This document shows, in pieces, positions 10,789 through 23,600 of a stretch of 64,000 bases of DNA (positions are counted from its first letter, which is position 1; each line of letters begins with the position of its first letter). Below the pieces are notes generated by a model. It was not told where the DNA came from and searched no databases. It saw only the letters and a list, made by a program, of their open reading frames with translations. This DNA is from Iris pallida. Taxonomy: Eukaryota; Streptophyta; Magnoliopsida; Asparagales; Iridaceae. The stretch is taken from the NCBI GenBank assembly GCA_029216955.1, contig JANAVB010044018.1, positions 2,947,359-3,011,358 on the forward strand. The letters run 5' to 3'. The position numbers and the translations under genes are program-made.

Positions 10789-12520
10789 ATGGCATCCCTA
10801 TTTCCAAGCAACGGTGAAGGTCAGTCAACCAATAGACCACCTTTATTTGATGGCACAAATTATACGTACTGGAAGACAGGGATGAGCTTTTTCCTCAAGT
10901 CACTTGATTTCGATTTATGGTCGATTTTCGTCAATGGTTATAAGAAACCTCTACCTGTTACGATAAATGGTGCTCTAGTTGACAGACCATTTGATAGATA
11001 CACCGACAATGAAAAGAAATAAGCTAGTCTTGATGCAAAAGCCATCAATACTTTATTCTGTGCTATTGATAAATCTGAGTTCAATAGAATCTCTATATGT
11101 GCCACATCCAATGAGGTTTGAAAACTTCTTGAGGTTACTCATGAAGGTACTTCACAAGTAAAAAAAAAATCCAAAACCTCATGACTTACACAAGAATATG
11201 AGGCATTCAAAATGAAGCCTAATGAGACTATTACTGCTATGTTTACTAGATTTTTAGATATTATTAATCCTCTAGCTTTTCTTAGCAAAGATTACAGCGA
11301 TCATGAAAAGATTCGGAAGATTCTTCGTGGACTACCAAAAAGCTGGAATCTAAAAGCAACGACCATTATAGAAGGAAATGATCTCTCGACAATGAGTCTT
11401 AAAACCCTGATGGAAAGCTCATGACACATGAGTTGGACCTTCAGGATTTTGAAGATCAACATCCAAAGAGAAGACAATAGCATTCACGAAAAATCACAAA
11501 ACAGTCTCTGACGACGAGAGTGAATCAGACGACTCGGACAATGAGCAAATGGCCCTGATAACAAGGAACTTCAAAAGATTCCTCAGATATGAGAAGTCAA
11601 ACAAGAAGAAGAAGGACTTCAAAGATGACGAAGAACCGATCTGTTTTAGCTACAAAAAAATAGGTCACATAAAGAAGGATTGCCCTGTTATAAGAAAAGA
11701 AAGCAGACACGATCAAACAAGCAGATATGATCAGACAAGCAAGAGAAGGTCAACAACCAAAAACTATGCAAACACTAGTATCTGGTGTGAAAGTGAGGCT
11801 AGTGACTCTAAAGAAGAAGACAACTCTCGGAGCTCAGCAAACCTATGCTTCATGGCTACAGATGCTAAGGTAATAACTAACATTCTCTAGGAAGAATTTA
11901 CTTTTGATGAATTATGTGAGGCTTTCTTTGATCTATTGGCCGATCAGAAGAAAATGATAGACATGTACAAAAATGCTAAGAAAGGGCTAAAATTTGTACA
12001 GTCTGAATTTTCAAAGCAATCTAGGATTTTAGAAGATATTAAAGATTCTTCTATAGACACCAATGGGATTACTTCTTTAAGGGTGAGTCTGCATGATTCT
12101 CTTGAAAAGCTTGAAAAAGCAAATCAAGAAAATAAAAAACTTAACATTTTTATGAACTAGAGAAGGAGAAGTATAACATTTCTATTCAAAGAGTAGATGC
12201 ACTCACGGCCAAATTAAATGAAGCCAATGACAACTCTAAAAAATTAGAGATAAAACTGGGCAAACAAGTCGCTAGACCAATTGCTCAGATAAATACTAGT
12301 CAGAAGGCTAAACATAAACACCACACTAACAACACGACTAGTAATGTTAGAAATCATGCTTATATATACATGTTTCCACACAACACGAGTACACACACCT
12401 TTTCAAAAACTGAAAAGCATATTTTTTAAACAAAACCTAGCACTAACACTTTTGCTACATGTCATTATTGTGGATTAAAAGGACATGTGTCACCATAGTA
12501 CAAGATTATAAAGCTAGTAA
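10789..12520 (+). pseudogene. Copia gag
   Basis: The protein starts MASLFPSNG and quickly reaches PPLFDGTNYTYWKTGM, the N-terminal signature of copia gag (UBN2-type). A stop at 11020-11022, another near 11120 and a frameshift near 11165 interrupt it. Later blocks include a zinc knuckle reading CFSYKKIGHIKKDC near 11640, where the second Cys is Tyr, and a second knuckle CHYCGLKGH near 12467 whose last ligand is lost at a stop. The part between them is rich in Lys, Glu and Asn and probably coiled. Gag packages the RNA into particles; this copy is inactive. Confidence 0.85.
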
Positions 12521-12526
12521 ATATGA

Positions 12527-13141
12527 ATGTGTATAAATGGGTTCCAAAAGCTAACACATCAGGACCCTCAAGAAAGTGGATACCAATGGTTATATCTTCA
12601 ACTTGTGTTATATGTGGACCTTCCTCCTTCCACTAAAAGCAAGTCGATACTCGATAGTGCAGGTTGCTCCAGGCATATGACAGGTGACGACAAATTGTTT
12701 ACAACTCTATCGATGAAGAAAGAAGGCTATGTCTCCTTTGGAAACAATCTTAAAGGTAATATCATTGGCATTTTAACATATGTATCTCTCCCTCTTCTAT
12801 TATTAAAATGTTTGCTTAGCAACAGAATTGAAACATAACTTGTTGAGTATCAATCAATTAGCTGATCATGGTTATGGAATAAATTTTGTTAAAAATAAAT
12901 GTTTTGTCTATGATAAAACCTCTGGAATAATTTCCTTTAAGGGAATAAGAGAGGACAACATATATATTTTATATTTGTCAAAAAAGACTAACAATAAAGG
13001 AAAGTGTCTGTTTACAACACAAGACGAAAGCTGGATTTGGCATATACGTCTTTGTCATGCAAACATGGACAAGATTGCAAGATTTTCCACCGAGAAATTG
13101 ATGTTATATTCTAAATACAAAAGACAACTTGGGAAAATTTG
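12527..13141 (+). pseudogene. Copia protease and GAG-pre-integrase domain
   Basis: The frame contains SILDSAGCSRHMTGD, the retropepsin region of copia elements (usual form D-S-G-C-S-R-H-M-T-G). One extra Ala sits between Ser and Gly, which would disturb the catalytic DSG loop. A frameshift near 12830 leads into KHNLLSINQLADHGY and then WIWHIRLCHANMDKI, the HHCC-type pre-integrase domain. The frame ends near 13140, where the integrase catalytic core should start but does not. Confidence 0.85.
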
Positions 13142-15006
13142 ATAAAAAAGCTGATGAAGGAATTTTCCTGGGATATGAGGCAGAAAGCAAAGGATACAGA
13201 GTATTCAATAAGAAATCACTTATTGGTTAAGAATCAATCAATGTCAAGTTCGATGAGCTAAATGTCAAAAGACAATACGACAATGACAATGAAGAAGAAA
13301 CTCCCACAATAGAAGATACTTCCACGTATTATCTGGAAAGTCTGTCGAAAAGTATACGATTTACACCAGACCATCCTGAAGACCTGGTAATCGGTGATGT
13401 GTCAAAATGTGTAAGCACTCATTCCAGCTCAAGACAATTGGTAATAGCAAATATTGCATTTATTTCCAAAATTGAATCTAAGAATGTTTTAGAAGCTTTT
13501 TCTGATGAATTTTGGATTTCTACTATGCAAGAGGAACTTAACCAATTTGAATGGAATCAAGTTTAGGAACTTGTTCCCAGACCTATTGATCATCTGATCA
13601 TTAGTACTAAGTGGGTATTCCGAAATAAGTTAGATGAGAATGACTCAGTCACACGCAACAAAGCACGTCTAGTAGCTCAAGGCTATAATCAAGAAGAAGG
13701 CATTGACTATGATGAGACATATGCTCCAGTTGCTAGATTAGAGTCCATTCGTATGCTTTGTGCTTTTGCAAGTTTTCATGGTTTCAAACTTTTTCAAATG
13801 GATGTTAAAAGTGCATTTTTAAATGGTTTTATAAAAGATGAAGTTTTCGTAAAACAACCTCCAGGCTTTGAAGATTTTAAATTTTTTGATCACGTATTCA
13901 AGCTTCGAAAAGCTCTCTACGGTCTCAAACAAGCACCCCGTGCATGGTATGAGCATCTTAGTTCTTTCCTACTTGAACACGATTTTTCAAAAGGGAAGGT
14001 TGATTCAACTTTGTTTATAAAATCTTTGGACAAAAATGTTTTACTAGTGCAGATATATATAGATGATATAATCTTTGGAGCTACTAATGAGATGTTATGT
14101 AAGAAGTTTGCTAAGTGTATGCAGAGTGAATTTGAAATGAGCATGATGGAAGAATTAACATTCTTCCTTGGACTGAAAATTAAGCAGAGTTTACAAGGGA
14201 TTTTTATTAATCAAGACAAATATACAAAAGACTCGCTAAAGAAATTTGATATAGAAAATGTCAAACCTATTGGCACTCCAATGGCAACATCTACAAAGCT
14301 TGATATAGATGAAAACGGTACACCAGCCGACATACGTAAGTACAGAGGTATGATTGGTAGTTTACTATACTTAACTGCTAGTCGTCCAGATATTATGTTT
14401 ACGGTATGCTTATGTGCTATATATCAGGCTTGTACTAAAGAATCACATGTAAGAGCTGTTAAGCGTATCTTATAGTACCTTAAAGGAATTTTGACAGTCG
14501 GTCTTTGGTATCCCAAAACTGATTCATTTGACCTGATAGGTTACTCGGATGCAGATTTTGCTGGATGCAACGTCTATCTTAAAAGTAGCAGCGGTACATG
14601 TCATTTTCTAGAAAAGTCATTAGTCTCCTGGTTTTCTAAGAAACAAAATTCAGTTGCATTATCAACTACTGAAGCTGAGTATATAGCTACAGGACGTTGT
14701 TGTGCATAAATTTTGTTGATGAAACAAACTCTGGAAGACTTTCAATTATCCTTTCATCATATTCCTATTTACTGTGATAACACTAGCTCTATTAATCTCA
14801 CTAAGAATCCCATATGTCATTCACGCACTAAACACATAGAAATTAGGCATCACTTTTTGAGAGACCAATGTTTGCAAGGTGATATTGTTTTAGAATTTGT
14901 TGATACTGAACATCAACTAGCTGACATCTTCACAAAGCCTTTGGCTGAAGATCGTTTTAATTTTATACGAAGAGAATCAGGAATTCTGGATGTTGAGGTA
15001 ATATAA
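13128..15006 (+). pseudogene. Copia integrase tail, reverse transcriptase and RNase H
   Basis: After the deletion the frame resumes with KKADEGIFLGYEAESKGYRVFN, cut here to show only the junction: residues EGIFLGY and GYRVFN mark the integrase C-terminus. RT follows: KWVFRNK, ARLVAQGYNQ, YAPVARLESIR, LFQMDVKSAFLNG, YGLKQAPRAWY and the catalytic YIDD near 14050-14065. RNase H shows SDADFAG, TTEAEYIA and YCDNTSS, and the end has LADIFTKPLAEDRF, typical of copia pol. Stops occur near 13228, 13564, 14473 and 14707. The coding order PR-(INT)-RT-RH proves the Ty1/copia class. Confidence 0.93.
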
Positions 15007-15598
15007 TATAATATAATATAATTATTTAATGAACATAAATTTACTAAATTTATTTTGGTTATAAGCCGAAAGGGCCCTTCTGTCATACAGGTGTAAATAA
15101 CCTAAAGCGACATGGTGTACTAGTCTTCAGACTACACCAAGCTGGGATCCGACCCCTGCAGCTAACCCGAAGTATTTACGACAATATATGGGAAATTAAT
15201 TAATAAAGATTAAATTATTTTCTTCAACACAATTAATTCTAATTCATTTTCGTATTTATGTTAAAAACTATCACACTATTTTCAACAACTACCTTGAAAC
15301 CCTAGCGACCAAACTCAGTCAGAGTTCTGGCCGAACTCAGACCGAACTCGGTCTGGGGGATTTCAAACAGAAGCTGGACAGCCGAGCCCCCATTCTATTT
15401 AACCCTTTTTATATCATCCTCTTCCTCACAGCACCTCCAAAACCATACCGAAACCTTAACCCTAACCTCCAAGTTCTCCTTTATTTAAGCTCTTCAAGCC
15501 TTCAAACTTCTGATTCAGAGCTCTCTCGGGGTTCTCTTCTACTGTCTACCATTAATTTCAGTATCTCTCTCTTTCTTTTCTTTCCGTTCAATTTTCAT
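15007..15598 (+). other. Copia region between pol and the extra ORF, with a promoter-like stretch
   Basis: There is no reading frame here. It starts with a short (TAATA)n tract. At 15308-15357 it holds one full inverted GAGTTC-N5-GAACTC motif (15322-15338) plus extra half-sites (CGAACTCGG), the same motif as in the LTR. An AT-rich TATA-like stretch lies at about 15390-15412 (CTATTTAACCC, CTTTTTATATC), roughly 190 bp before the ATG of the extra ORF. This suggests that the extra ORF has its own promoter. Confidence 0.5.
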
Positions 15599-16829
15599 AT
15601 GGCTCCCAAACAATCTATTTTTTCTCAAAAGAAGAGAAACGTTGATGAAGGTTTGTCCTCGACTCCTCATGAGGCGACCTCCTTTTCTCTTTACACTCCA
15701 TCCAGTCCCGATGGAGATTTCTTTGATAAATTTATTTTTATGTCCCAAGAAGCTTCGGACTCTTGGTTCACGGACTTTCATAAAAGAAAAATCTGTCCGG
15801 GCGCTCCTATCAACTTCATGTTATTTCCTGATCACTCTAGTGTATTCATATACCATCATTTGCTAGAGTTAGTTCAATCCACTTTTTTCGTTTATACCAA
15901 CGCCATTCGCTTGTTCTATTATAATTTCTCGATCACAAAGATCACGGTGAAATCAAAAGTTGGTGGAGTCGACATCGATTTGATGCTGATGATTTAGCAA
16001 TCATTTTCTACATATCCAATGACGGGGAGGCACTTGTCGAAATCACCTATGTTGAGTTTTCCGAGGGGACAACTTTTGATTTCTTCCGTGATTCGCTCTA
16101 TGAACCGAATCCTCGACCCCATGGCACTCTTCGTCCTAGACATATGAACAACTACTTCTATGATCTCCATCACATGGTGTTCTCCACTATCCTTCCGAAG
16201 AACACTGCCACGGATGAGATTTCCTACCTGGAACTCTCAGCGATTTATCATCTTCACTTTCATGTTTCTTTTAGTCTTCCCAGGACCATCATCTCCGCTA
16301 TGGATCGTTGTTGCAAGACTTCCTTGTGACGTCTTCTATACACGATGTACCTTCCTATCATCTTTCTATATTTTGAGGTCAGTCTTGAGGACTGTGCTGA
16401 GGATGCTGCTCCTGCCTATCTTCATGAGTATCGTCGCCCAGCTCAGCCTACACAGATTCCACCTCCTGTAGTCACTTCTACTTCTACTGATTCTCAGGCT
16501 ACTCATCCTCCTGCCGGTGTTACTCTTGAGTCCCTTCAGACTCTCATGCTGGATCAGTTCCTGCTATGGATTTTTGTACTACCTTTTAGCTTTAGGCTAT
16601 CTCGAACACGGTTCATAATTTTTTGTATAACCTTGCTCACAACCCTAGAGGCCCCATTTCTATGGTTCATGATCCGACCCGGCTTGGCTATCGCATTGAT
16701 GATCGTGAGGTACAACGTTACTTTGACCCTGTGGCTGCTCGATATAACCCCAGCCGATCTGCTGAGACCGATCCTTCTAGTACTGCTGGTGCTGCAGCTG
16801 ATGATGATGATGATGAGGATAATAGTTGA
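15599..16829 (+). pseudogene. Extra 3' ORF of the copia element (env-like position, plant-transposon-protein-like)
   Basis: The frame starts MAPKQSIFSQKKRN in good context and continues about 130 codons. A frameshift near 15970 moves it to another frame reading FDADDLAIIFYISNDGEA, then HHMVFSTILPKNTATDEISYL and FSLPRTIISAM. These blocks resemble the domain annotated as putative plant transposon protein in the 3' ORF of SIRE-type elements, which some authors call env-like. There is a stop at 16327-16329, a second frameshift in the 16500s, and an acidic poly-Asp end near 16800. I see no signal peptide or clear membrane anchor, so a true envelope role is not supported. Confidence 0.6.
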
Positions 16830-17430
16830 GGATTTGTTATTCCTCGTGATAGTTCAGTGACTTTGTTATGTTTTGACTTTATTTTAGTTGGCATGTATCA
16901 GTGATAAATGCTTCTTTCAAGCATTATCAGTTATGACTTTTTCAGTTTACTTTTTCTGTGTGATGTATACAAAACGTTTTTCAGTTTATGCTAGTATTTC
17001 CATTATTCCATACATGTCTTCTATTATGCTTTGTGGTTTAATATTGTTATACCATTTTGCTATTATAACAAAACGGGGGAGTAAGATTGATTAAGATTAA
17101 TAAAATTCAGTAAGATTGATTTAGATGAGATTCATTTAGATTTGATTCATCTTGGATACAACTTACGATTTCTGATGATTATTTACTGTATTACTAATTT
17201 GGTTTGAAAGAATTTTGGTTTAGACTCTACAAATACAGATTCAGTAGAATGTTTTATTACGGAGGAGTAATAAGACTTGACCGTACACTATGGGGGAGCA
17301 TTGAGCATTGTACTATACCATTTTTTGACAGACAAAAGCTACTACCATACCTTCCGTACTCATCAAGTCTACTTCCACTTCAAGCTGAACTTTTTCTTAA
17401 GTATCAATCGTAGTTTTGTCACATTATCAA
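16830..17430 (+). other. Copia 3' untranslated region
   Basis: This stretch is AT-rich, with short frames of hydrophobic character (for example 16888-17094) that match nothing I recognise. It lies between the extra ORF and the polypurine tract. I see no further gene in it. Confidence 0.5.
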
Positions 17431-17442
17431 AATGGGGGAGAT
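17431..17442 (+). promoter_or_regulatory. Polypurine tract of the copia element
   Basis: AATGGGGGAGAT directly abuts the right LTR at 17443. It is the expected primer for plus-strand DNA synthesis. Confidence 0.9.
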
Positions 17443-18385
17443 TGTTGGCACATTTAGCCATAGTCAAACCGATTTCGATAAGTATCTTAAATCTTCAATC
17501 TCGATATGAAAAGAAACGAAGAATGCAGATTTCGTCGTCTCTAAGCTTTTATTATTTATTCTGTATTTTTTTATTTATTGAGTCTAGACTATTTGTGAAT
17601 CGGGGTCACTGGCAGTTAGAAGTCTATCCTAAACCAAACTCATTCATGATTTGATCCTAAACCAAACCAGATCCAAAAACCAAAACAGCCATGAAATTAG
17701 GCTAATTGAACTCGGCCAGAGTTCTGCCCGAACTCGGTCAGCAGAATTCACTCCTGGTTAGAAGCTTTACCTATACTTGAGGATCTCCAACGTTTGACTT
17801 TTTGAACGTTAGGGTACTGAGTTCTGCCCGAACTCTGTCCTAGAAAAACCTGTAAATAGAGAAGAAATTCTATTTCTAAACACAGATTCAATCTTCATCT
17901 TCTCTATCTATTCCTAAACTTTCTATTCCATTCCCAAAGCTTTAATCTTCAAATCTTCAAATCTCCAAGTCAACTCTATTCTTCTAAGTGCCGGTGGTTT
18001 CCGAGTAGGAGTTTCGAGTTGTACAAGCTTGGCGTGTAAAAGCTTTCCTCAGAAAGGTGTTGAAGTTTGTTCGTGGGCTTCGGATAAAAATACGACGGTG
18101 GTGAAGTTGGCGTGTTCTTCGGAGCAAAACACGTGGTGTAATCTCTATTTCAAATAGTAGATTCAAACATCGGGTTGAGTACTCGAGACTGGACTAGTCC
18201 TCACAGAGGAAAACCAGTATAAACCTGCTGTCTTTGCGTATTATTTTCTTGCCCTGAGTTTACTGACTTACTTGCAATTGTTTTATATATATATTGCTTC
18301 ACTTGCTTAGAGTTAAATTTTTAATTGCTAAATATTCTCCGCTGCACTTTATTCATCCCCCTCTAGAGGTGCCATTGTTCCTACA
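17443..18385 (+). repeat. 3' LTR of the copia element
   Basis: This is the second LTR copy, 943 bp, TGTTGG to CTACA, followed by the target duplication ATCTA. It keeps both inverted GAGTTC/GAACTC sites (17719-17735, 17819-17835), with the spacer changed from TGCCT to TGCCC. Confidence 0.93.
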
Positions 18386-18390
18386 ATCTA

Positions 18391-18963
18391 AACTATATAT
18401 TAGTCACAATTACATAACTAGTCATATTATTCTTCTAGGAATAACAAAATTCCACCAAATATATATATAAAATATTCAGTATTATTTCTAAAATAAATCT
18501 TTATTATTCTGGAAATATATATTGTATTATTATTTTTGCATAAAAATTACTTTCGAAATATCCCATGGTCATTCTAGCCCTAACATTGAAATCAATGTTG
18601 TTGGAAACCATGTGGACCATAGATAAAATACATCTACAATTCTGAAATAAGCAATAAATAAATATTTAAATTATCAATAATCATGATCATATGTTGAGGA
18701 CCAATAATATTTAGCTATGGATACAAACAAAATAATTTGGGGCTCACAAGATGGAAATTTCTATGTTTGATTTTACGGCATAATTTGTTCTTCAAAGTTG
18801 TAATAATTCAAGTATTAGAATAGTAAAAATATGAAAAAGTAATTGAAGGAAGTTGAAGATAATCGAATAACGGTCATTTTTATATATGATTTTGATACAA
18901 AAAATCAGTTTAATTAGATCAAAACCCATATATACCAAACAATGTCTATTCTGGACACACTTT
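18391..18963. other. AT-rich older sequence between the copia and CACTA elements
   Basis: This is part of the older sequence into which the copia and CACTA elements jumped. It is AT-rich, with no coding frame or recognisable element. Confidence 0.6.
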
Positions 18964-19180
18964 CACTACAAGAAAATATAGTTTTTTTGACATTTATTTT
19001 TTCGACGTTTATGTTAATGTCGGCTTAGATATGATATACCGACGTTATGCAATAAATGTTATAAAATATCAACGTTTTCTCTTAAAGGTTGTGAATTTTT
19101 GACGTTTATCTTCTGACGTTTATGGTAATGTCGGCGTAGACATGATACGCCGACGTTCTGCAATAAACGTCAAGGAATTA
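18964..19180. repeat. Left terminal inverted repeat and subterminal repeats of the CACTA element
   Basis: The terminal CACTACAAGAAAAT is followed by repeated GACGTTTAT, ATGTCGGC and CCGACGTT units in both orientations, including a pair reading GTTAATGTCGGCTTAGA and GGTAATGTCGGCGTAGA. These are candidate transposase-binding sites. Confidence 0.8.
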
Positions 19181-20534
19181 GCTGGCATTTTTTATGTAAA
19201 TGTTGAAAATGTACAACTGATTTGTATAAATGTTAGTATATTTTGGTTTAAAAAATGAAAGGAGAAAATATTGTTTATTTTCAATGTTTATTTTGACTTA
19301 GAAAATGGGAGAAGAAAACGTCGGTTTATATGTACAAGGCAAAGAAAAGAAAAGAAAAGAAAACAGTTGTAAATTCCCTCTCCTAATTTCGTTCCCCTAA
19401 TATTTTGTCTCCCACTTCCCACCAGCTCTAGAAATCTCCCACAAGATCCATATCATCTCCTCCTTTAATATTGAGAAAACCCTAACCACCGGCCTGGATC
19501 TCCTCCTCTCTACTTCTATTAAAAAAAATCTTAGCCGGCTGCGCCGAACCCACACATATTCATGAATTCTATGACCCAAACCCTAACCGGCTACTTCAAA
19601 CCCCTCTAATTCAAATTCCTTTCGAGGTTTCGAACCATAGCCGGTTGCTCCGAACCTCATCGATTGACGTGAATAAAAACATCACCTACAAATTTTAATG
19701 GATTGAAGAATAGAATGCTTTATATGTAAGTATAAACTGACTTTTACTGAATTACATCACTTATTGTCCATTATTTTTGTTATAAGTTTTTTTATTCTAG
19801 AAGGTCTTAAACCGTTTCCACTAATGATACACCAAACTTTCATTTTTTGAACGTTGGCACGAGGAAAATGGCAATAGAGGATTGTCTCTATCTTGAATAT
19901 TATTAAAACTGTGTGATTGAGATCTAATATTTGCGTTGGTACTCAAATACTGAGTATGATATGAACTTTTAAGGTTAAACTACTATGATTTTACAGATTA
20001 GAATGCTGAAACACACAAGTCGAATCTGAATATGGGTTGTGTTTATAGACAATATAGTAAAAGGAATCCTTAGGTACACATTCTCCAAATCAAATTGACT
20101 TAAAATAAAGGAAAAAAGGGACAATGATTGTGAGACAATGCTATCTTTACAGTTTTTTGTAATAACATGAATTTTCATATATTATTATATTTTGAGATAT
20201 TCCCTTTTCCTAGTTCAATTTAGATATTATGATCTTTATAAACCTATATATATTCTAATACGTAACAGTATGAGAGAATAATATGTAGTTGAATACTTTA
20301 TAGTAAAAATTATTGTCAACTTCCTTTGATAAAAACTCTTTTTGCATATATGGAAGATTTGGCCTTTTGGGGGTATGATACATAAATTCATGATTGCTTT
20401 CACTGATAACGTGACTCAGAAATTCTTACTGTCCGGCATGATTCAAATATATTTTTGAAACTGTTACTTAATGTTTATGGTTAATATCACTTGTGGATAC
20501 TTTCTGTTGTTTATGACACCATTGCATGTTTCAG
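19181..20534. other. CACTA interior, no recognisable gene
   Basis: This is AT-rich sequence with a short (AAAAG)n tract near 19338-19360. A C-rich stretch around 19370-19660 repeats CTAACCGGCT and GCCGGCTGC(G/C)CCGAAC-type blocks and could be a 5' UTR-like or captured segment. I see no supported coding frame. Confidence 0.4.
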
Positions 20535-20662
20535 TCCTTTCCCCTCCTATTAGGTTGTGCGCTTCCAATTTGGGTGTCATCTGGGTCCAATGATCTGCCA
20601 CTTGCTCCTTTTGTTGGGATTTTGAGCTTAGGAGTTGGTGATACTATGGAGAGTTATATTGC
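20535..20662 (+). pseudogene. Captured exon resembling dolichol kinase
   Basis: After a splice acceptor (TTTCAG ending at 20534) the frame reads LLLGCALPIWVSSGSND, then LPLAPFVGILSLGVGDTM. This resembles the membrane-embedded region of plant dolichol kinase, the ER enzyme that phosphorylates dolichol for protein glycosylation, including its APF(A/V)GILSLG(I/V)GDTM block. The similarity stops after about 38 residues and a stop follows, so it is a gene fragment and not a functional enzyme. The assignment is by recall and needs a protein search. Confidence 0.5.
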
Positions 20663-23600
20663 ATTTTGATGTTGTTTCCTCTTCATTAATCCATTTTGAA
20701 AATTACATTGATGACTATATTATCCGACAATGACTTCCTAAGGAATGCATATATGCTACTACTGTTAACGCTTATATTGTTCTCGACCATTTTTGTATTA
20801 CTATGAATCTTGAACTTGAAAATTGGCTTTCCTGCTCATGCTTAATGTAGTATTTCAACTGCAACTTAAAGTATAAAAGTACACTAGTACTTGTACCAAG
20901 TAGCTGACTTTGTTTGACATTTGTATGCAAGTACTTTCAAAGTTTAATTGATCTCGTGTGTTGCTTCTTTTTGGAGTTTTATTTTTGTAATCAGGCTCCT
21001 CATGGTGTGGAGGTTATTTCTTCAAGCATCAATGGTTGGACACAAACGACTGCGACACCGTAGACTCGGTAACTACCAATAATATATTGTAATGTATTTT
21101 TTTTAGCATGAATGCTTACTTAATTTTATAGTTGTTATACTTAAAAACTATTGGACTGAGTACATTTTGGTAAAATTGATTTGTTCTCTGTCGACAATAA
21201 GTATTTTAGTTTATTGTTAGAGACACTAAAATATGTATCTTATCCTTGTCACCGTGTGGGCCATGTCCTTGCCCTGTCATGTGTCCGTGTAATATGAATT
21301 ATTATTATGGTTTATGACATGTGTGTTTGTTAAAACATAAAATCAGAAAAGATCTCATCTTGGTTAGTATCTTACATTGTTTGTCATCTCTGTTATTTTA
21401 TTATTACTACTTCGGGTAGGGGTGGTGGTGGAGTGGTTTGGCAACTTGGTTTTTGGTTATTATTGATTATTTTGCTTGTTTATGACATGGGTATTAAATG
21501 AAATTGGAAAAGATCTCATCTTGGTTTGTAGTTTACATTGTCTGTTATTATTTGTTTTTTATTATTATGCATGTTTATGATACATGGAAGAAAATTTCTC
21601 AATCTTGGCTTGTAGTTTTCATTGGATCTTGCTTTCGATTGATGTGTAAATTATTTATATGTTGATATTTAATCTGTAACAATCCTTTGTATTTATTAGA
21701 CTATAGATTACTGGTCCAATTTTAAGTGCATTTTGTCTGTAATTCTTTTCTGGACAATAGGTTGATTAGGCACACAGAACTTCTGTTTAATGGTGAGTTA
21801 GATTTTGTTGGAAACATGATTGTTGTATCTTTACAAGTAGACACTTAACGATATATTGTTGATTTTTAGGGAAGAAGTCCTAAAGTTTTTCAATAACACG
21901 GATAAGAATTCAGTTCTTGGGTATCATCCAGAATCACAAGGCTATAGCTCCTTTATAGCCATCAATGATAAGATTGTGAGTGCATGATTGGTATAAAATT
22001 TCTTCTTCTACTCCATGAATTGGTAGAAAACTTGATGTTCTAATGGGATTAACTTCTACGTTCACTATGTTGTAGGAGGATCTAATGATGAATCTAAGTC
22101 ATCAATCAACGTCAAGGTTTTTGATAAGTTAAACTGGCAAATGGTGAGATTTTATGGTTGCCTCCATTTCACTATCTTTTATTTCTTATTTTTGGAATTT
22201 AAGAGATGGATAAGTTATTGTGCATCAATTTCCAGGTCAAATCCTACTGTACTAGGTACAAAGCCCAACCCAACTAAAGGATACTATGTTGTTCTAATGA
22301 CCAGATTTTGATTATTAGAAGTAATTCATCTCCTGATGATTGCATCTAATTTCTTGAGGTTGGTACCTTTTTCACATATACAATACTTTAAACTAAGTGC
22401 AGCATTTTTTTGCTTTAACTTTTTGTGTTGATATGATGAAAACAAGGTCGAAAAATTGTCATAAATTTCTTCTGAAACATGATCACTTAGTCTCATGGGT
22501 GTTAAAAATCTAGATTGTGTAGTTTGTGGGGATTTCTTCAAGAGTTCTTAAGTTAGTTGCTAATACTGCCATATCTTAGATGTTACTATTGCACATTATA
22601 GAAAGGTGATCAAGTTTATCTTGACCTGCAAGAATGCTTAGTCGGTGTCGCTTAAAGATAGATTACTAGTTATGTTGTGTGTAGCCAAACTATTCTTCCC
22701 TACTGAATGTATGAAAATCTTTGACTAGCTATCAGTTACAGCTTTTCTGCATATCAACTGTCTCAACTTTGTATTGCTTGTTAGGAACTAATTATGAACT
22801 ATGATGGTAAACAAAAGCATGATTCATGCTAACTAGCTTTACTTTTGTTCCAGTGTTTTTGTTTAGCCTCTTTGGTAGTCGTTCCTTCCAATACGGTAAA
22901 GAATGGAGTCCAAATAAGAAACACATATTCCTTTCCCTTAGAACCAACTCTCAAAAGTATTTTTGCTTATATTATTGAGAGGTACGTAAATGTTGTTCTC
23001 CCTTTTATTTGATGTACTCTCTTATGACACACCCTCATGTGTATTAAAAATTTTGGGTTAGGTTTTTTTAGCAGTTCTGATACTTCATGTTACTCTTGTT
23101 GATACACTCCTTCTCTATGGTCTGACATTCTAATTTAGTAGTAAATATCATTCAATAGTTAGCTTTATGCACAATAGTAAAGCTGAGAAGATCCAACTAC
23201 TAATTCAATCCACTTTTAACTATATCATAAGCATGCTACATTAAGTTAGTTGTAATTTGGCCTGTGCTTTCACATGGTCCAGTGAGGACTCATGTACCTC
23301 CACTCCTGTACGTGGATACACAATGTTGGCATGAATTACAACTCATTAGTGGAGTAACTTTTTTGCATTTAACCTTGACATGACAAGTTGATTATCGATC
23401 TTGTTATATATTAAGTTATGCAAGGGTACAGTGGTTTTATTCCTAATACTTCAAATATAAAAGGGCGGAGCATTATGATGCTAAGGATGTTCCTATGCTC
23501 TGGGTCAGGAGCAGATTTATCATATTTGCCTGTTAGAAGCATTTGATTCTATTCTACACTCTCAATAAATACTTTCTGGTTTTTTTAAGATGACATAATC

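Larger units (their letters stand above)
9806..18385 (+). mobile_element. Ty1/copia retrotransposon, SIRE/Maximus-like, integrase-deleted
   Basis: LTRs of 934 and 943 bp (9806-10739 and 17443-18385) start TGTTGG and end CTACA. They are flanked by a perfect 5-bp target duplication ATCTA at 9801-9805 and 18386-18390. A polypurine tract precedes the right LTR and a decayed iMet-type primer site follows the left one. The interior holds gag, protease, a GAG-pre-integrase domain, RT and RNase H in copia order, then a long 3' region with an extra ORF, as in the SIRE lineage. The integrase core is deleted and all genes carry stops. By eye the LTRs differ by several bases per 100, so the insertion is not young. 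Confidence 0.93.

Noticed and set aside
16888..17094. Hydrophobic frame near the copia 3' end as a possible envelope transmembrane segment
   Set aside because: It is short and detached from the extra ORF, and lies in AT-rich 3' untranslated sequence where Phe/Ile/Tyr codons are common. No signal peptide or fusion peptide is visible.
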